Below the pieces are notes generated by a model. It saw nothing but the letters and a program-made list of their open reading frames with translations, ran no database searches and had not been told where the DNA came from. Both the position numbers and the translations under genes were made by a program. Of a stretch of 64,000 bases of DNA, positions 33,049 to 45,148 are shown piece by piece. Positions within the stretch are counted from its first letter, which is position 1. Every line of letters starts with the position of its first letter. This stretch comes from Austropuccinia psidii (lineage: Eukaryota > Basidiomycota > Pucciniomycetes > Pucciniales > Sphaerophragmiaceae), in contig JALGQZ010000002.1 of the NCBI GenBank assembly GCA_023105745.1, positions 80,307,785 to 80,371,784 of the forward strand, written 5' to 3'.

Positions 33049-36000
33049 AGTTCTCTTGAGCTTTTTGTCTTTTCTTCTCTCTCATTGATTCTGGTGCTAC
33101 CAACTCATTTACTTCTAGGCAGTTTGTTCACAAGTATTCTTTGACCATTTCAGATCCCCCAGAGAATATTCCTCTTATCATTTTGGACTCCTCTGAGTCC
33201 CCTTCCTTATTTGTGACTCACCATACTAAATATATGGTTGAGCTCCCTTCCTTCCCAAGCTTTGAATGAGACTTTTTAGTCATTGATACTCCCAAGGGAG
33301 AAGACCTCATATTGGGCTTTGACTTTCTTAATCATTTTAATACATATATTGATTGGAGGCAAGGGCTGTTCACCTTTAATGTTGATCATAAGGACTATTA
33401 TGATCCTTCAAAAACTTTAAGTAATGACTTTTCTTCTGCCAAATCATGTGCAGCTCTGGTTGGTGATTCTAGAACACCATCATTTCCATCTTCTGTCCAT
33501 ATTCCTTCCCTTAATTCCCATCAGTCATTACCATAATCTAGAGATGAAGTCTTCAAAGAGATTCAAGATTTTGTAGAAGATAGTTCTCTATCTTCACTTC
33601 ATCTCTTCTTTGGAAATATGGACCTTCCTCCCTCATCTTATCATGACCCCTGGAGGAATTGTGGGATGAAGAGGAAGAGCCAGAAGAAATAGAAACTGTG
33701 ATGAAGGTTTTTCCTTCTGTTGATCACCAGTACTTGGATGTATTCTCCAAGGTGAAAGCAGAGAAGATTCCTCCTCACTGCCCCTGTGATCATCATATTG
33801 AGCTGGAGGGGTCTCTACCTCCAGTTGGAGTGATCTACGCTTTATCAAACCAAGAGTCAGATACACTCAGGGCCTACATTTCAGAGAAAGTAGAGAAAGG
33901 TGTCATCCGGCCAAGCTCCTCTTCAACAGGAGCACCTGTCCTCTTTGTCAAAAAGAAAGATGGTAGCCTCTGTTTGTGTGTTGATTACTGCAAACTCAAT
34001 GCTGTTACTAGGAAGAACAAGTATCCTGTTCCTCCTATGAATCAGCTTCTCAAGGTTTTAATGGTTCTTCTATCTTCTCCAAGATTGATTTGCGTGGTGC
34101 ATATAACCTGCTCAGAATCAAGGAGGGTGATGAACATTTGACAGCTTTTAGAACTAAATATGGCAGTTTTGAGTACTTGGCTATGCCTTTTGGGCTCACC
34201 AATGCTCCTGCCTCCTTTCAAAATCTTGTCAATGATATCTTTCAACATATTCTTGATGTTTATGTTGTGGTTTATATGGATGACATTATGGTCTTTTCCA
34301 AATCTGAGGAAGAACATGTCACTCATGTGTCCACTGTTCTTTCCAGAGTCAGAGCCAATAAGCTCTTTGCTAAGGCTTGAAAGTGCCCTTTTCATGTTTC
34401 TAGTGTAGAATTACTTGGTTATGTTGTTTCTTCTGAAGGCCTCAAGATGGACCAAGCAAAAGTCCAGTAGATTCTCAACTTGCCTCCTCCAAGAAACCTC
34501 AAGGCTCTTCAATCAATCCTTGGCTTTGCCAATTTCTACCATTGTTTCATCAAGAATTATTCAAAGAAGATCAGTTCACTCACCAGTTTCTTCGAGAAAG
34601 ATTCCTGTTTACCCCTCAATGAGGAAGGTCTCAGTCAGTTTCACCAACTCAAAGAGGCTTTCACCACTACTCCAATCCTTCTCTACCACCCATTGTAGAG
34701 ACCGATGCATCCGATTATGCCTTGGGTGCTGTACTGAGTCAGGTTTCTGACTCAGGAAAGCATCCCATTGCATTTGACAGCCGCAGGCATATACCAGCTG
34801 AGCTCAACTATGAGATTAATGAAAAGGAACTCCTTGGCAAAGTCCGGGCTCTCAAGCGCTGGGGGGCTTTTCTTCTTTCACTTTCTTCCATTTTGAAATT
34901 CTCACCCATCACTCTTCCTTGCAATACTTCATGTCTTCAGAAGGTCTTACTTGCTGTCAATCCCGCTGGGCTGAATTCCTTTGTGAATTTAATTTCTCAA
35001 TCACTTAGCGCCCTGGCCGCCTAGCTACTCTTCAGGATGCCTTATCACGTGGGGACAACGTTTATCCGGAGAGGGGGGAGGATTTCATCAGCAAGAATCC
35101 AATGAATTTTCAACAACTCATTAAGCAAGAGGAAGTTCAACCCTCAAGATATTTTGCAGTCAAGGTGGAACCTTTTTCAAATTTGATTGAATCAATTCAG
35201 GAGAAGTTATGGCAATATTCTGAGTACAGAAGTATCCTTCAAGAATTGGGAAAAGGTAAATCTGTTCAGGATTATTCTCTTGATTCCTCTTCCCAACTTC
35301 CTCTATTCAAAGATTGGGTGGTGGTCCCAAATGACCCCACAATCCAGCTCAGCATTCTTCAAAGGCGTCATGACTCTCCTCTAGCTGGACACCCTGGCCA
35401 AGAGAAGACTCTCAAACTTGTCAAGCTGGATTTCCACTGGTCCAGAATGACTCAATTTATCAAGTATTATGTCTCATCCTGTCAACAGTGTTCAAGAAAC
35501 AAGAATATTAATCATAAGAAGTTTGGACTCCTCAAACCTCTCCCAACTCCAAATGGTCCTTGGATTTTTCTTTCAATGGATTTCATCACTCAATTGCCAT
35601 TGTCCAGCTCATTTGACTCAATCCTTGTCATAGTGGACAGATTCTCAAAAATGGCAATTTTTAATCAAACAATATCTTCATTCACTTCACTAGATTTGGC
35701 TCATCAATTCATCAAGAATATCTTTTCAAAACATGGCCTTCCTTCAAGAATTGTCAGTGATAGAGGTCCTCTTTTTGTTTCTTCCTTCTGGACCAATCTT
35801 TGTCAGCAACTCAAGATTTCAAGAGATCTTTCAACTACTTACCATCCAGAAACTGATGGACAGACAGAGAGGGTAAATCAGATACTAGAACAGTATCTTT
35901 GGATGTATGTCAGTTATCATCAAGATAATTGGAACCCCTGGCTCCCTCTGGCTGAATTTACCTACAATAATTCTGACCACTATTCAACCAAGCACTTGCC

Positions 36001-36684
36001 GTTTTCACTGTTTATGGAAGAGATCCAGAATTTGATTCAGTTCACATCACTCAAGACAATCCTTCTGGAAATCTATCAACAAAAATCCAATCAGTACAGC
36101 AAGATATCAAGAGAAAACTTGAAGCTGCCATAAACCGGTTTAAGAGGTATGCAGGTAAAATTAGAGCAATTCCACCTGATTTCAATCCTGGTGACATGGT
36201 ATGGCTTTCCTCCAAGAACATCAAATCAACTAGACCCACCAAAAAACTGTCTGAAAGATGGTTGGGTCCATTTTCAATCTTGAAGAAAATCAGTACTCAT
36301 GCTTACCACCTCAAGCTTCCATCTCAATGGAAATCCATCCACCCAGTCTTCCATATTTCCCTCTTGGAACCAGTCAAGACATCGACAATCCCAAATTGGC
36401 ATCAAGAGCCTCCTCCTCCAATTATCATTGAAGAAGAAGAGGAATGGGAGGTCTCTCAAATACTTGATTCAAAGCTCAAGAGAGGAAAATTATGGTATCT
36501 GGTGGAATGGAAAGGTTTCAGTCAAGACTCAGAAAGATCCACTTGGGAACCAACTGAAAACCTGAAGAATTGTCCTGAACTCATCAAACATTTTCATTCT
36601 TTCTATCCTGAAAAGCAAGGACCCAATTCCTCAAAAGCTTTATTCTTTATGGTGCGTGATGGGGAGAGGAATTACCAAAAGTAA
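33049..36684 (+). pseudogene. B1 pol: protease, RT, RNase H, integrase, chromodomain
   Basis: Protease has IDSGATNSF with D-S-G at 33087-33095. RT has [38 protein letters not shown] and the catalytic YMDD (34273-34284). RNase H has ETDASDYALGAVLSQVSDSG (about 34690-34750). Integrase (35102-36133) has the finger (HDSPLAGHPGQEKT; CQQCS), LSMDFITQLP, VSDRGPLFVSSFW and ETDGQTERVNQILEQYL. The chromodomain (about 36447-36630) reads WEVSQILDSKLKRGKLWYLV, then EWKGFSQ and STWEPTENL; in chromoviruses this domain guides integration to heterochromatin. At least eight stops or frameshifts break it. Confidence 0.93.
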
Positions 36685-37022
36685 GTCCCACTCCTGGTAT
36701 GCACCTTTAGGGGTATTCTACTCTTCTTTGTTGTAAGCATCAGGTTGGCCACTCTGTGAGAACTTTGCAATTTGGACACAGATCTTTGGCCTGGCTTCAA
36801 CATCAATCCCAATTTATGGCCATTTACACTTGGGCAAATGGACCATTCCTTTCCTTATTTCTTTTCCAAGACATTATCCATTCAACACATTCCTTGACAA
36901 GATTTTTCTTTATTTATGGCACTGGGGGGAGTGGTAACTACCAAAAGTAAGTTCCTCTCCTGGTGTGCACTTCCCTGAGGGGTCTACAATCTTTCAAAAC
37001 ATCACCTTGGCCACTCTGTGAG
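36672..37022 (+). repeat. Duplicated module in the B1 3' UTR
   Basis: Two related blocks of about 85 bp (36672-36758 and 36938-37022) share ACCAAAAGTAAGT, CTCCTGGTRTGCAC and GGCCACTCTGTGAG. Both contain a perfect 5' splice-site word GTAAGT (36681-36686 and 36947-36952). B3 has both blocks at the same spacing (57084-57170 and 56823-56908). Confidence 0.8.
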
Positions 37023-37392
37023 CCCCTGGCATCAAATTCTGTTTTACAGGTCCTTGGCCACTTTCAAAATCTGTGATGAAGATTGGAATCCTCCTCAAAA
37101 TTTTCTTTCCTTTTTTTGTTCCTTAATTCTTTCTTTATTCTTAATTTCCTTTATTATACTCAATAATGCCAAACTTTTATGCCAAAATCAATCTGTCAAC
37201 AATTTCAAAGCCAAATGTCAAGAGAAGACTAAGTCAATCCCATCTCATATGCCATCATCAGTATTGGTTCAAAATTTTCCTTTTGACAATCAATACCTCT
37301 GGAATCCCTATTCCCAATCCATCTCAACAACCTCAACAGGCGCTTACCTTATATTGGTGCTCCGTAGCTCACCATTAAAGGTAGGGGGGTAT
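37023..37392 (+). other. B1 3' untranslated region up to the LTR
   Basis: No frame of note. It ends with the polypurine tract AAAGGTAGGGGGGTAT directly before the 3' LTR, matching the reversed tract of B3 at 56394-56412. Confidence 0.75.
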
Positions 37393-38981
37393 TGTCACAA
37401 CCATGAGTAATGACCCTTCTCCATGGGTGTTGTGGCAATTCAGCCTGGGGGCAAGTTGGGGCCAATTGGCCACACCATATCCTTTATGGACAATCGGCCC
37501 CCTTTGGCCATATCACCTTCCCCTGGCCTTTTATGGCCTCAGGCCATATCCTGCCAACATTGGCCTCCCTGGCCAATTTCCATATCTCCAACCCCCAGGT
37601 CTCTATCTTTGTTTTTGCGCCTGGGGGTTTCCTTTTGTCTCCTAGGGGGTTCTGGGCCCCCTAGCCATAACCACCATCCTGGGACCACCCCTTTTCATTA
37701 GGGGGTCTAGGGCCTAAATGGCCTTTTTAGGCCATTTAGGCCCCCTATGGCCTCTACGGCCTAACCCAATGAGGCCAAAGGGGGCAGCCCACTAGGCTTC
37801 AAGGCCAGGTGGGTCCACCTGAGCCATTTCTGGCCTCAAATCCCATCAAACCCAAAATGGCCAAAAAGACCCTCAAGGGCCCAAATTGGCCAAAAACCAC
37901 CACGGACCACATTTCAGCACATGGCCTCTGGTAGCCACCAGAGGCCACCATATCAGCTCAGCTCAGTCCTTCCCCTAAACCTAAGGGGGATTCCTCCCAT
38001 TCCTCCATGCACCCCATACTCAAGGTTGCAGGAGTGGTGCATATATGGTCTTATATACCATTATGCACCATTTATTCTCAGAAATTCAATGGTGATGTTT
38101 TCAGGACAAAATTCCATGATTCCAAATCAAGGTTCTAAAATCCAATTCCCATTTTGATGGAGGACTCTTCAGCTCATCAGCCTGGTAATCCATGGCGGCC
38201 ATTGGAAGACTATTCAAGGACCCCAACCACCTGTCCCTGCAGGATTTGGGTTGCCAATTATCTCAGCATTAATCCAAGGGAAATTCTCAGAGGTTATTCA
38301 TCATTCAATCAGTTGTCAAGGCAGCAAGTACTTCATACTCCTTGGACAACTCAATTGGTCCATACAGGCAGCAATCAATGATACATGTATGTCCTTGGCC
38401 CAATAAGGCCAATTCATATTCCACTGTGGGAAATCAATCACACAGTTCAATTTTCAAGATGTTCAGAACTGTATTGACCTCATTCAGACAATAAAGCCGG
38501 ATTATTCACCTTCCAGGATCAGCCTCTCAGTTTTTCACATATACTGGCCACCTTTCAGCACCTGGGACTCTTTCCCCAGTTAGTAAGTATATTGGATTTA
38601 TTTTTATCTTTATTTTCTTTTCATTTATTAAAGTAAATACCGATATTCTTAAGTCAGTAATCTGCACCTATTCTTCTTTGCCTGTCAGTGGATATTGGTG
38701 GTCATATCCTTTAGTAATTCCATTTACTTTTCTGCCAGGTTGAAACAGTGAATTGTGGATTCACTTGGTTGGCTTCTTGGATTTTGGATTTCTTATTTCT
38801 ATAGCCATTGGCTTCACTTACTCTTTCTTATCTTTGACATAATTGTCCTTATTATTACTCTTATCCTTCTTAAAGAAATTCATTCTGCTTTATCTCTTTG
38901 TCCTTTTGGAGCCTTTCAAGTGAGTTCTGAATTCCTGAGTTCCAGACCACTCTTGTTTTTTGTCCAAGAGCCTCTGTGACA
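37393..38981 (+). repeat. 3' LTR of B1 (1589 bp)
   Basis: Starts TGTCACAACCATGAGTAATG and ends CCTCTGTGACA. Same architecture as the 5' LTR: GGCC-rich head, hairpin at 38037-38068, AT-rich tail. Confidence 0.94.
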
Positions 38982-39108
38982 GTACGCATGTTTCAGCAAG
39001 GAAGATTGCTGAAACTGAATGTTGATACACACCAGTGGATTTGCTGGCTTGAGGTGTTTGAGTGGTTGTAAGTATGAATTCCTTTACCCCTGATGAGTGG
39101 TTGTTACA
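38982..39108 (-). repeat. Reverse B-like LTR, right piece, with right TSD GTACG
   Basis: 38982-38986 is the right target duplication of B1 (GTACG). The rest ends GAGTGGTTGTTACA, the reversed LTR start, followed by GTATCTCCCTCTTG, a reversed polypurine tract. This makes it the 3' LTR of a minus-strand element whose body would lie to the right. Confidence 0.7.
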
Positions 39109-39500
39109 GTATCTCCCTCTTGAAACTGGTGGGCTCCTGAACAGCATAATACCCTGCCACTGTTGAGTGGCATCTCAATATCCCCAAATTTTTTTCAAAA
39201 TTTTTTCTTTCAATTATCCTTTCCTCTTCACCATTATCCTGAAAATCCACTTTACTATCTTCCCTGTTCAATTGATTTGAATTCCCCCTTCTTTAACTTG
39301 AGTAAGTTCTTCCACTTTGAAATATGCTTCTTTCTCCTTTTGATTCAGTCAGTCCTTCCTTTTGGGGTATGGCCTTGGGTTGTATCCCAAAATCAATTCC
39401 ATTGAGCTCTTCTGATGTTGGGCCCTTCCTTGCCTTGACTGGAATTGTCTTGGAAAAATTCTTCAAGCGGGTCTTGTCCCCAATAGCCTTGGAAATTCCT
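39109..39500 (-). other. Remnant 3' internal region of a minus-strand B-like element
   Basis: Begins with the reversed polypurine-like tract and GGGCTCCTGAAC, similar in place and wording to B3 after its LTR (GGTGAGCTCCTGAGCACC). No conserved protein motif could be read with confidence. It is assigned by position only. Confidence 0.4.
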
Positions 39501-40087
39501 CAATGTGTGGTCTGAAATCCTTTTTGGCCTTACCATAGCGTTTGGGTCTTGGCCCTTCCTATGGTGACTTTTGATAAAAATTGAATTTGTTGAACTTTTG
39601 GCCTTCTCTGGGTCTTGGGTGAATTTTTGTTATTTAGTGATTTTATGGCCTTTTTGGCCTTTCTGGGTTCTTGGGGTCCTACGGTCTGCAGGCCGTGGAC
39701 TGTATGCCGCAGTCTGCAGTCCATGGGGGCTATTGGAGGCCCCCTGGGCCCAATTTTGCTGGGGACACAGGGGCTTCATGGGACCAAAAAAGTGTCCGAT
39801 GGCCTGGACCCTTGGAGAGAGTCCAGGACCATCAAGATCCTGGCCTCCCCAAAGTTGTAGGGGAGGTCCTGGGTGATGAGATCAGCCCAACGGGGTCTTT
39901 AACTCTCACGTTGGAGGCTTTAAGGAGGGACCATAATTGAGTTATGGCCCCATTACCTTGAGTTCATTTTCTTTGGGATTGAAGTGGACTGATTTTGAAA
40001 TGCTGAATCTTCTTCTTGCATATTCTCAGCCATGAGTTCCAAACTGACTGAAATCACTGAATCTTCCCCTTCTGCACCACCACCAAT
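39501..40087 (+). other. GC-rich segment, possible 5' end of another retrotransposon
   Basis: GGCC-rich with related words in near-tandem (TCTGCAGGCCGTGGACTG, TCTGCAGTCCATGG at 39683-39726). The right end holds a possible start, ATGAGTTCCAAACTGACTG (40032), reading MSSKLTEITESSPSAPPP, which looks like a gag N-terminus before it is cut by the A3 integrase at 40088. The assignment to any family is inference and no second copy is present in the window. Confidence 0.35.
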
Positions 40088-40797
40088 ATTCTGGAATAAG
40101 CCTGTGTGGATAATGACATTATTCCATATCACTATGGCTGTTTCCATAGCTGTGTCATCTTTGTGACATGGTAGGAACATGGGAGTTTTGCCATACCTGT
40201 CAGATAATACTAGGCATGCATTATAGCTTCTGTCTCCTCCTGGAGGTAATGCTGTTACCCAATCCATATGAACTATTTCCCAAGGGTATTTTGGTTCTTG
40301 GATTTGGATCATCATTCCAAATTTCTTTCCTGTGGCTCTTTTGGTGTTTTGACATCCGTCACAGGTTTGGCAGTATTCTGCAACATCTTTCTTCCAATTT
40401 GGCCACCAAGAGCAGGTTTTCACCCTTTCTAGTGTTCTGTCTTCTGAAAGATGTCCAGCTGAAACACTATCATGACAATCATGTAAAATAGTGTTTATCA
40501 GGGCTCTATCTGTTAATTCTATAACACATGTGTGTTTTGTTCTATGGTAAAGGATTCCATCAAGGAGGTGGAATCTTCCTTCATCATATGCCTTTTTCCA
40601 TGTTTCATCTAATTTTGATGAAAGTGATGGGTCTTTGCAGTCTTTCATTAGAAGTTGGCTTAATATATGGCAATTATTCTCTATCTTATAGCTTTCTTTC
40701 ACTTGGTTAAAGAATTCTGTGCCAATGTCTGTAACACATATTCCTTCTATATGGTGCTCTTCCTGTGGTACCCATGCTGGATTGTCAGGGGTATTTG
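40088..40797 (-). pseudogene. A3 integrase, truncated in the catalytic core
   Basis: HHCC finger (HDCHDSVSAGHLSEDR; CQTCDGCQ) and core start [18 protein letters not shown] are present, then ETAIVIWNNVIIHTGLFQNI. The second Asp (SDRDP) and Glu are lost. The frame continues 43 codons into foreign sequence (GGGAEGEDSVISVSLELM and on to a stop at 39953), a fusion product of the junction and not a real domain. Confidence 0.9.
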
Positions 40798-41330
40798 CTA
40801 GAGCCCATCTGCATTTTTATGAATATTACCAGATTTATGAAAAACAGTCATATTTCCTCTATATTCTTGGATAGAAATTTGCCATGTCAGCATGTGTCTA
40901 TTTGGAGTTTTCATATTTAATAGAGGTTTTACAGCATTACAATCTGTAATCACATTGAATACTGTTCCATCCAAGTAATAATGTAATTTTTCTAAAGCCC
41001 ACACTAAGAAGAGGCATTCCATTTGGCTTTCTCCATATCTTTCTTCTGTTGGCTTTATCTGTCTTGAAATAAAACAAATTGGTCCTTCCACTGGTTTATC
41101 ATTGATAATTTGTGTCTGGTGTAGTGCAGCACCTAGTCCTTCTCCACAAGCATCAATTTAAAGCTTAAAGGGTAGTTTCCTATCTCGAATTAGAAGAAAT
41201 GGGACATTTGTTAAGGAATTTTTCAATTCTTCATATGCCTTAACTCTTTCTTCTGCCATTTCATAGACTGTTTGTTGGTCACATAGTTTATACAAGGATT
41301 TGGCAATTTTTGCAAAGTCCTTTATATTCT
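40798..41330 (-). pseudogene. A3 RNase H
   Basis: [56 protein letters not shown] and [16 protein letters not shown] are visible (41091-40798). The first catalytic Asp region at about 41150-41170 is interrupted by a stop (same position as in A2: FKL*IDACGEG). Confidence 0.85.
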
Positions 41331-42197
41331 ATCTTTAGTAACCAGAAAATCCTAGAAATGATTGCATTTCTTTTTTGGTTTGAGGCGTTAGTTTAAGTAG
41401 TACTGCTTCTACTTTATTCTTGTCTATGCCTAGAGTAAGTCCATATACAACATGTCCTAGTGATTTTAGTTCATTGTATGCAAAATGACACTTTTTCAAG
41501 GGAATTTTCATATTCACTTGCACTATTTTTTGTAGTACCCTTTCTAGTCTTGTAAGGTGATTTTCCCAAGTTTCTGAGCAAACTATGATATCATCAATAT
41601 ATATAATTAACCATTCTTCTTATAATCCTCAGGAAATATGGTATTCATCATCCTTTGATAATGGGAAGGTGCATTTTTTATGCCAAATGGCATTCTTAAG
41701 TATTAAAAAATCCCACAGTGGACTATTATCCTCAGTAGTTTCTTGGAATTGTCTGTCAAGACATTTTGATGAAAACCCTTTAAGGCATCCATGGCTGTAA
41801 TGAACTTAGCTTGTGAAAATTGTGTCAATGTCTCATGGATTCTGGGTATTGGATATCTGTCAGGAATGGTATAGGTGTTCAGGGCTCTGAAGTCTCCTAC
41901 CATTCTTGATTTTCCATTATGCCAAGTTATAATGGCAGGTGTAGTGACCTCTACCTGTTCATTATTTCCTACTTTTCTTAATACTCCAAGGTCCATCAAT
42001 TCTTTAATGTGTACCTCCAAGGCTTCTCTAGCCCTTGGACTAGCTGGGTAAGCAGGTCTCCTTAGCAAAGGTTGGTAAGACTTTTCCACATTAAGAATTA
42101 TATCCAACTCATTCCCAATTATGGCACCTAGTGGCTCTTTGTCAGTTGCAAAGGCATTTTTGTACTTAAATAAGAGGTCAATCAATTTTTCTTTCAT
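41331..42197 (-). pseudogene. A3 reverse transcriptase
   Basis: The open part 42197-41703 has the conserved [39 protein letters not shown] and [12 protein letters not shown]. After a stop and frameshift the catalytic YIDD occurs at about 41590-41610 (YIDDIIVCSETWENH) and [14 protein letters not shown] motifs at 41523-41335. RT would copy the element RNA. Confidence 0.9.
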
Positions 42198-42205
42198 TTT
42201 TTCTG

Positions 42206-42800
42206 TTAATTCTTCATTGATTCTGCCTCTTTGAGCTGTTCAGATATAAAAAGTCCCTTTTCTGGACTTTGCTCTTCATTCTCAATAACTGTAATTTGTT
42301 TTTTGTTATTTAAGAAGCCAAACCTTTGTCTTTTGTTGTTGTCTCCTATAGTAAAATATCTATCTTTTTGGTTAGAGATATCTATACCATAAATTGATAA
42401 GTAGTCATTTCCAAGTATGAAGTGATTACTAGTACAGTTTTCCATTCCTACAAACTCTACTTTAATTCTGACACATTGTGAGGGGTGAGGAAAAATGAGT
42501 GTTAAATCAATTATTCCAAGGGGCTTCATGCTCTCACTTGCACTACTAAATTTGACACCTTTTATTGGCATAGGTTTTTCTTTCCAATCTGGAACAATGT
42601 TTTTTGAATAACTTTCACAACACAGGTACAATATGCTCCTTTATCCAAGTTCACTTTTTCTTCTTGGTTATCAACCATAACAATAATTGTACTTGATTTT
42701 CCAGCTGTATATCCCATTCCTCTTGCAGGTTTGGTTCTATACATTTTGACATCTTGTATATTTGTTAGGTTTGTGTCAGATGAACCAACCTGTGGTAAGT
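42206..42800 (-). pseudogene. A3 protease
   Basis: KPARGMGYTAGKSSTIIVMV leads to NLDKGAYCTCVVKVI, where the catalytic D-T/S-G is D-K-G, and to [18 protein letters not shown]. The change in the active-site triplet suggests loss of protease function. A frameshift separates the two open pieces near 42600. Confidence 0.85.
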
Positions 42801-42867
42801 TTGAGTTAATATCTAGTACTTCATAAATTATATCAATATTATTAATTTGTGCATTAATTATATTAAT

Positions 42868-44025
42868 TTAATCACTTTCAGAACTTTCTGACTCTTCTGT
42901 TTCTTTTTCAGAGTCAGATTCCTCCTCTTTGTCATTGTGGCTTTCTGTTTCCACAGTTTCATTAATCTTTGCCTTTTTGAGGCAATTATTGGCCAAGTGT
43001 CCAATACCTCTACATTTGTGGCATTTTCTTTGCTCATTATTGTTGGATGTATTGGGCTTGAAAGCTTCTTTTGATTCATCTTTTTTGATAAATGGCTTAT
43101 TTGGACTTTTGATGTCCAATTTTTTCCAAGTTCTGCCAAGTTTTGTCCTTGTTACTATGTCTTCTAGTGCATTGATATACTCTTCTGTGGAGCATGGCTC
43201 TATACAATTGATTCTCAGGGCATGTCTCAACTCTCCTCCACATTTCTTAAGTATTTTCATATTTACCATCTTTTGTGACATTTCTGGGTACAATGCATTG
43301 AGTCTTTCAACTTGTTTGAAGAACCAAGTTAAAGGTTTTTCTTTGTCTGGGTCAAAGAAAGAATTTTCAAATGCATTCTCTATCTTGTACCTCCAGGCAT
43401 CATTAGCCCACTTGGTGATTATTTCTTGTTTCCACCAAGAACAGGTATTTTTGCCATTTGTTTTTCTTATGCCATAATACCATCTTTTTGCAGATTTTTC
43501 AAAAAATGAATGTAATCTTGCAGTAATTAATTCATCTTGTATGGCATAATCTTCTTGTAGCATGTCAATGGTTTTGATGAATGACATGTGGTCATATTCA
43601 CCTTCTCCTGTGAATGTTGGCCATTCTTTTAATTGAGGTGCTTCGTTCATTAAGACTTGGTTATTTTCTTGGTTACTTAAGTCTGTTATGAATGGATTTG
43701 TTAATTCCTCTTTTGGCTTAACAGGCCTTCTTATGTGAGAAAATGGGGTTGATAAATTTGGCATATTTGAGTTAGCCTCATTGATTTTATCCATTTTTTC
43801 AGTAATAAGCCTTATTTCACTTTGAATGTCATCTTTCAGATGCATTCTTGCTTCATCACTCTTTTCCACATGGTCCAAAAGTAATTTTTGGTGCGATGAA
43901 GTCTTTTCTTCAAATTTTTCTAGAGAAATACTTAGTTTGTTTAATTTTTCTGTAAGAGTGTCAATACTCATGTCATAATTGATTGTCAAAGTTTCATCTT
44001 TGATATCTTTTATGTATTTATACAA
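42868..44025 (-). pseudogene. A3 gag, coiled coil, capsid-like domain and knuckle
   Basis: One open frame of 385 residues: helical Lys/Glu-rich N-part, [60 protein letters not shown], then CHKCRGIGHLANNC (CCHC) and an acidic tail DKEEESDSEKETEESESSES. It is intact over its length but cut off from the N-terminal gag part by breaks upstream. Confidence 0.9.
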
Positions 44026-44063
44026 TTCCTGTTTTCCTTGTATTAATTTTTAAGTGTTATCAA

Positions 44064-45148
44064 TTAAATCTTTGATTTATTATTTTCAACAACAAACTTA
44101 ATCTTGTCAATTTCTTTTTTATTTTGTACAACAATTTTTGATAAAGAAGATAAGTTATTGTTTATTTCTTGTAATGATAATAAACTGTTTTTAATTTCTT
44201 TTAGAGGTAATATAATATTTTTAATTTCTGTTAAAGTATTTACAACATCTTTGGAAAAGGTTATTTCTTTGGGAAATGAGGTTGTCTCACTCTTTGTTCT
44301 TCCTTGTCCTTGAATTCCATCAAGGTTCTGGCCATGTTGAATACATTGTCCATTGCATCCTTTTGGATCTTTGGAATGCTGTAGCTTGGGGAATATGGTT
44401 TTCTCCAATTCTTTTTTTTGTTCTTCTTCCCTTCTTGGGGAAGTGGGTTGGCTTGGGGCTTCTTCCTTGGTTGCCTCCTTCTTGTTGGCATGGTACTCCT
44501 TGATCTTTTTGATTTGAGGTTTGGATGATAGTGGATTCCATCCATTGGAGTATCTCACTATTTCCCCCTCTTTGAGGAACTCTTTCAGGATGTGCCAGGA
44601 GTTCATCACTCCTTGGTGTATTTGGTGCAACATTTCCCAATCCTTGTCTTTTAAAACTGTGTAGTACTGTTTGTACTGGCTCATGTAAATGTCTATTTGA
44701 GCCCTCTGAATGTGATTTATACTTGTTTGAGTCACTAATGTGTAGTTCTAACTCTGGTTCAGATATCATGGGCATTTCTGGGACTTCCTTGGGGATAAGG
44801 CACTTCCTTGTGTGGATTCTGTTCCACTGGGGATATTTCCCTTCCTTTTCCCTTTTGAGGAATCAATTCTACCTCTGAGTCCAGCTCCATCTGATTGGAT
44901 GGAGTATTGGGAGCCTCTTCTGGTAGTCATATTTTGAACAATGAGAGGATTTCTGAACAGGAGTTCTCCTTATGGGAATTTATAAATGAGGTACTCACCT
45001 TCAGAGTCCTGAATGGTGGGTTCTGGAAAGTCTAATTTCTTGGCTTTATTTTTCTTAGTGATTATTGGTGTTGGAGAACTTTGACAAGTTTCTTCCACCA
45101 ATCTTTCAACAGTGGTTTGGTTGTCCTCTGTTGGATTATCCTCAAACA
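44064..45148 (-). pseudogene. A3 gag N-terminal part with conserved intron
   Basis: First exon 45148-44999 after TTTTTTAG (no ATG): VFEDNPTEDNQTTVERLVEE to TIQDSE. Intron 44998-44920 (79 nt) GTGAGT..GACTACCAG, same place as in A2. Downstream: EEAPNTPSNQMELDSEVE, then MSQYKQYYTVLKDKDWEM, FLKEGEIVRYSNGWNPLSSK and YSIPKIQKDAMDNVFNMART. The shift at CCAAAGAAATAA (stop at 44261-44263) is shared with A2. Confidence 0.82.

Larger units (their letters stand above)
29220..38981 (+). mobile_element. Element B1: complete chromovirus-type Ty3/gypsy retrotransposon, decayed
   Basis: LTRs 29220-30891 and 37393-38981 in direct orientation, each with ends TGTCACA / TGTGACA (TGTGAAA at the 5' LTR end), near-identical 5-bp flanks GTATG/GTACG, and gag, protease, RT, RNase H, integrase and chromodomain in order. 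Many stops and frameshifts in all parts. It sits inside a reverse-oriented B-like LTR. Confidence 0.95.

Noticed and set aside
36196..36684. Chromodomain open frame as a separate host gene
   Set aside because: It is the C-terminal end of B1 pol, in the same order and spacing as in B3.
39571..39940. Overlapping plus-strand frames of 80-100 codons in the GC-rich segment
   Set aside because: All three plus frames are open because of base composition; none has a recognisable motif.
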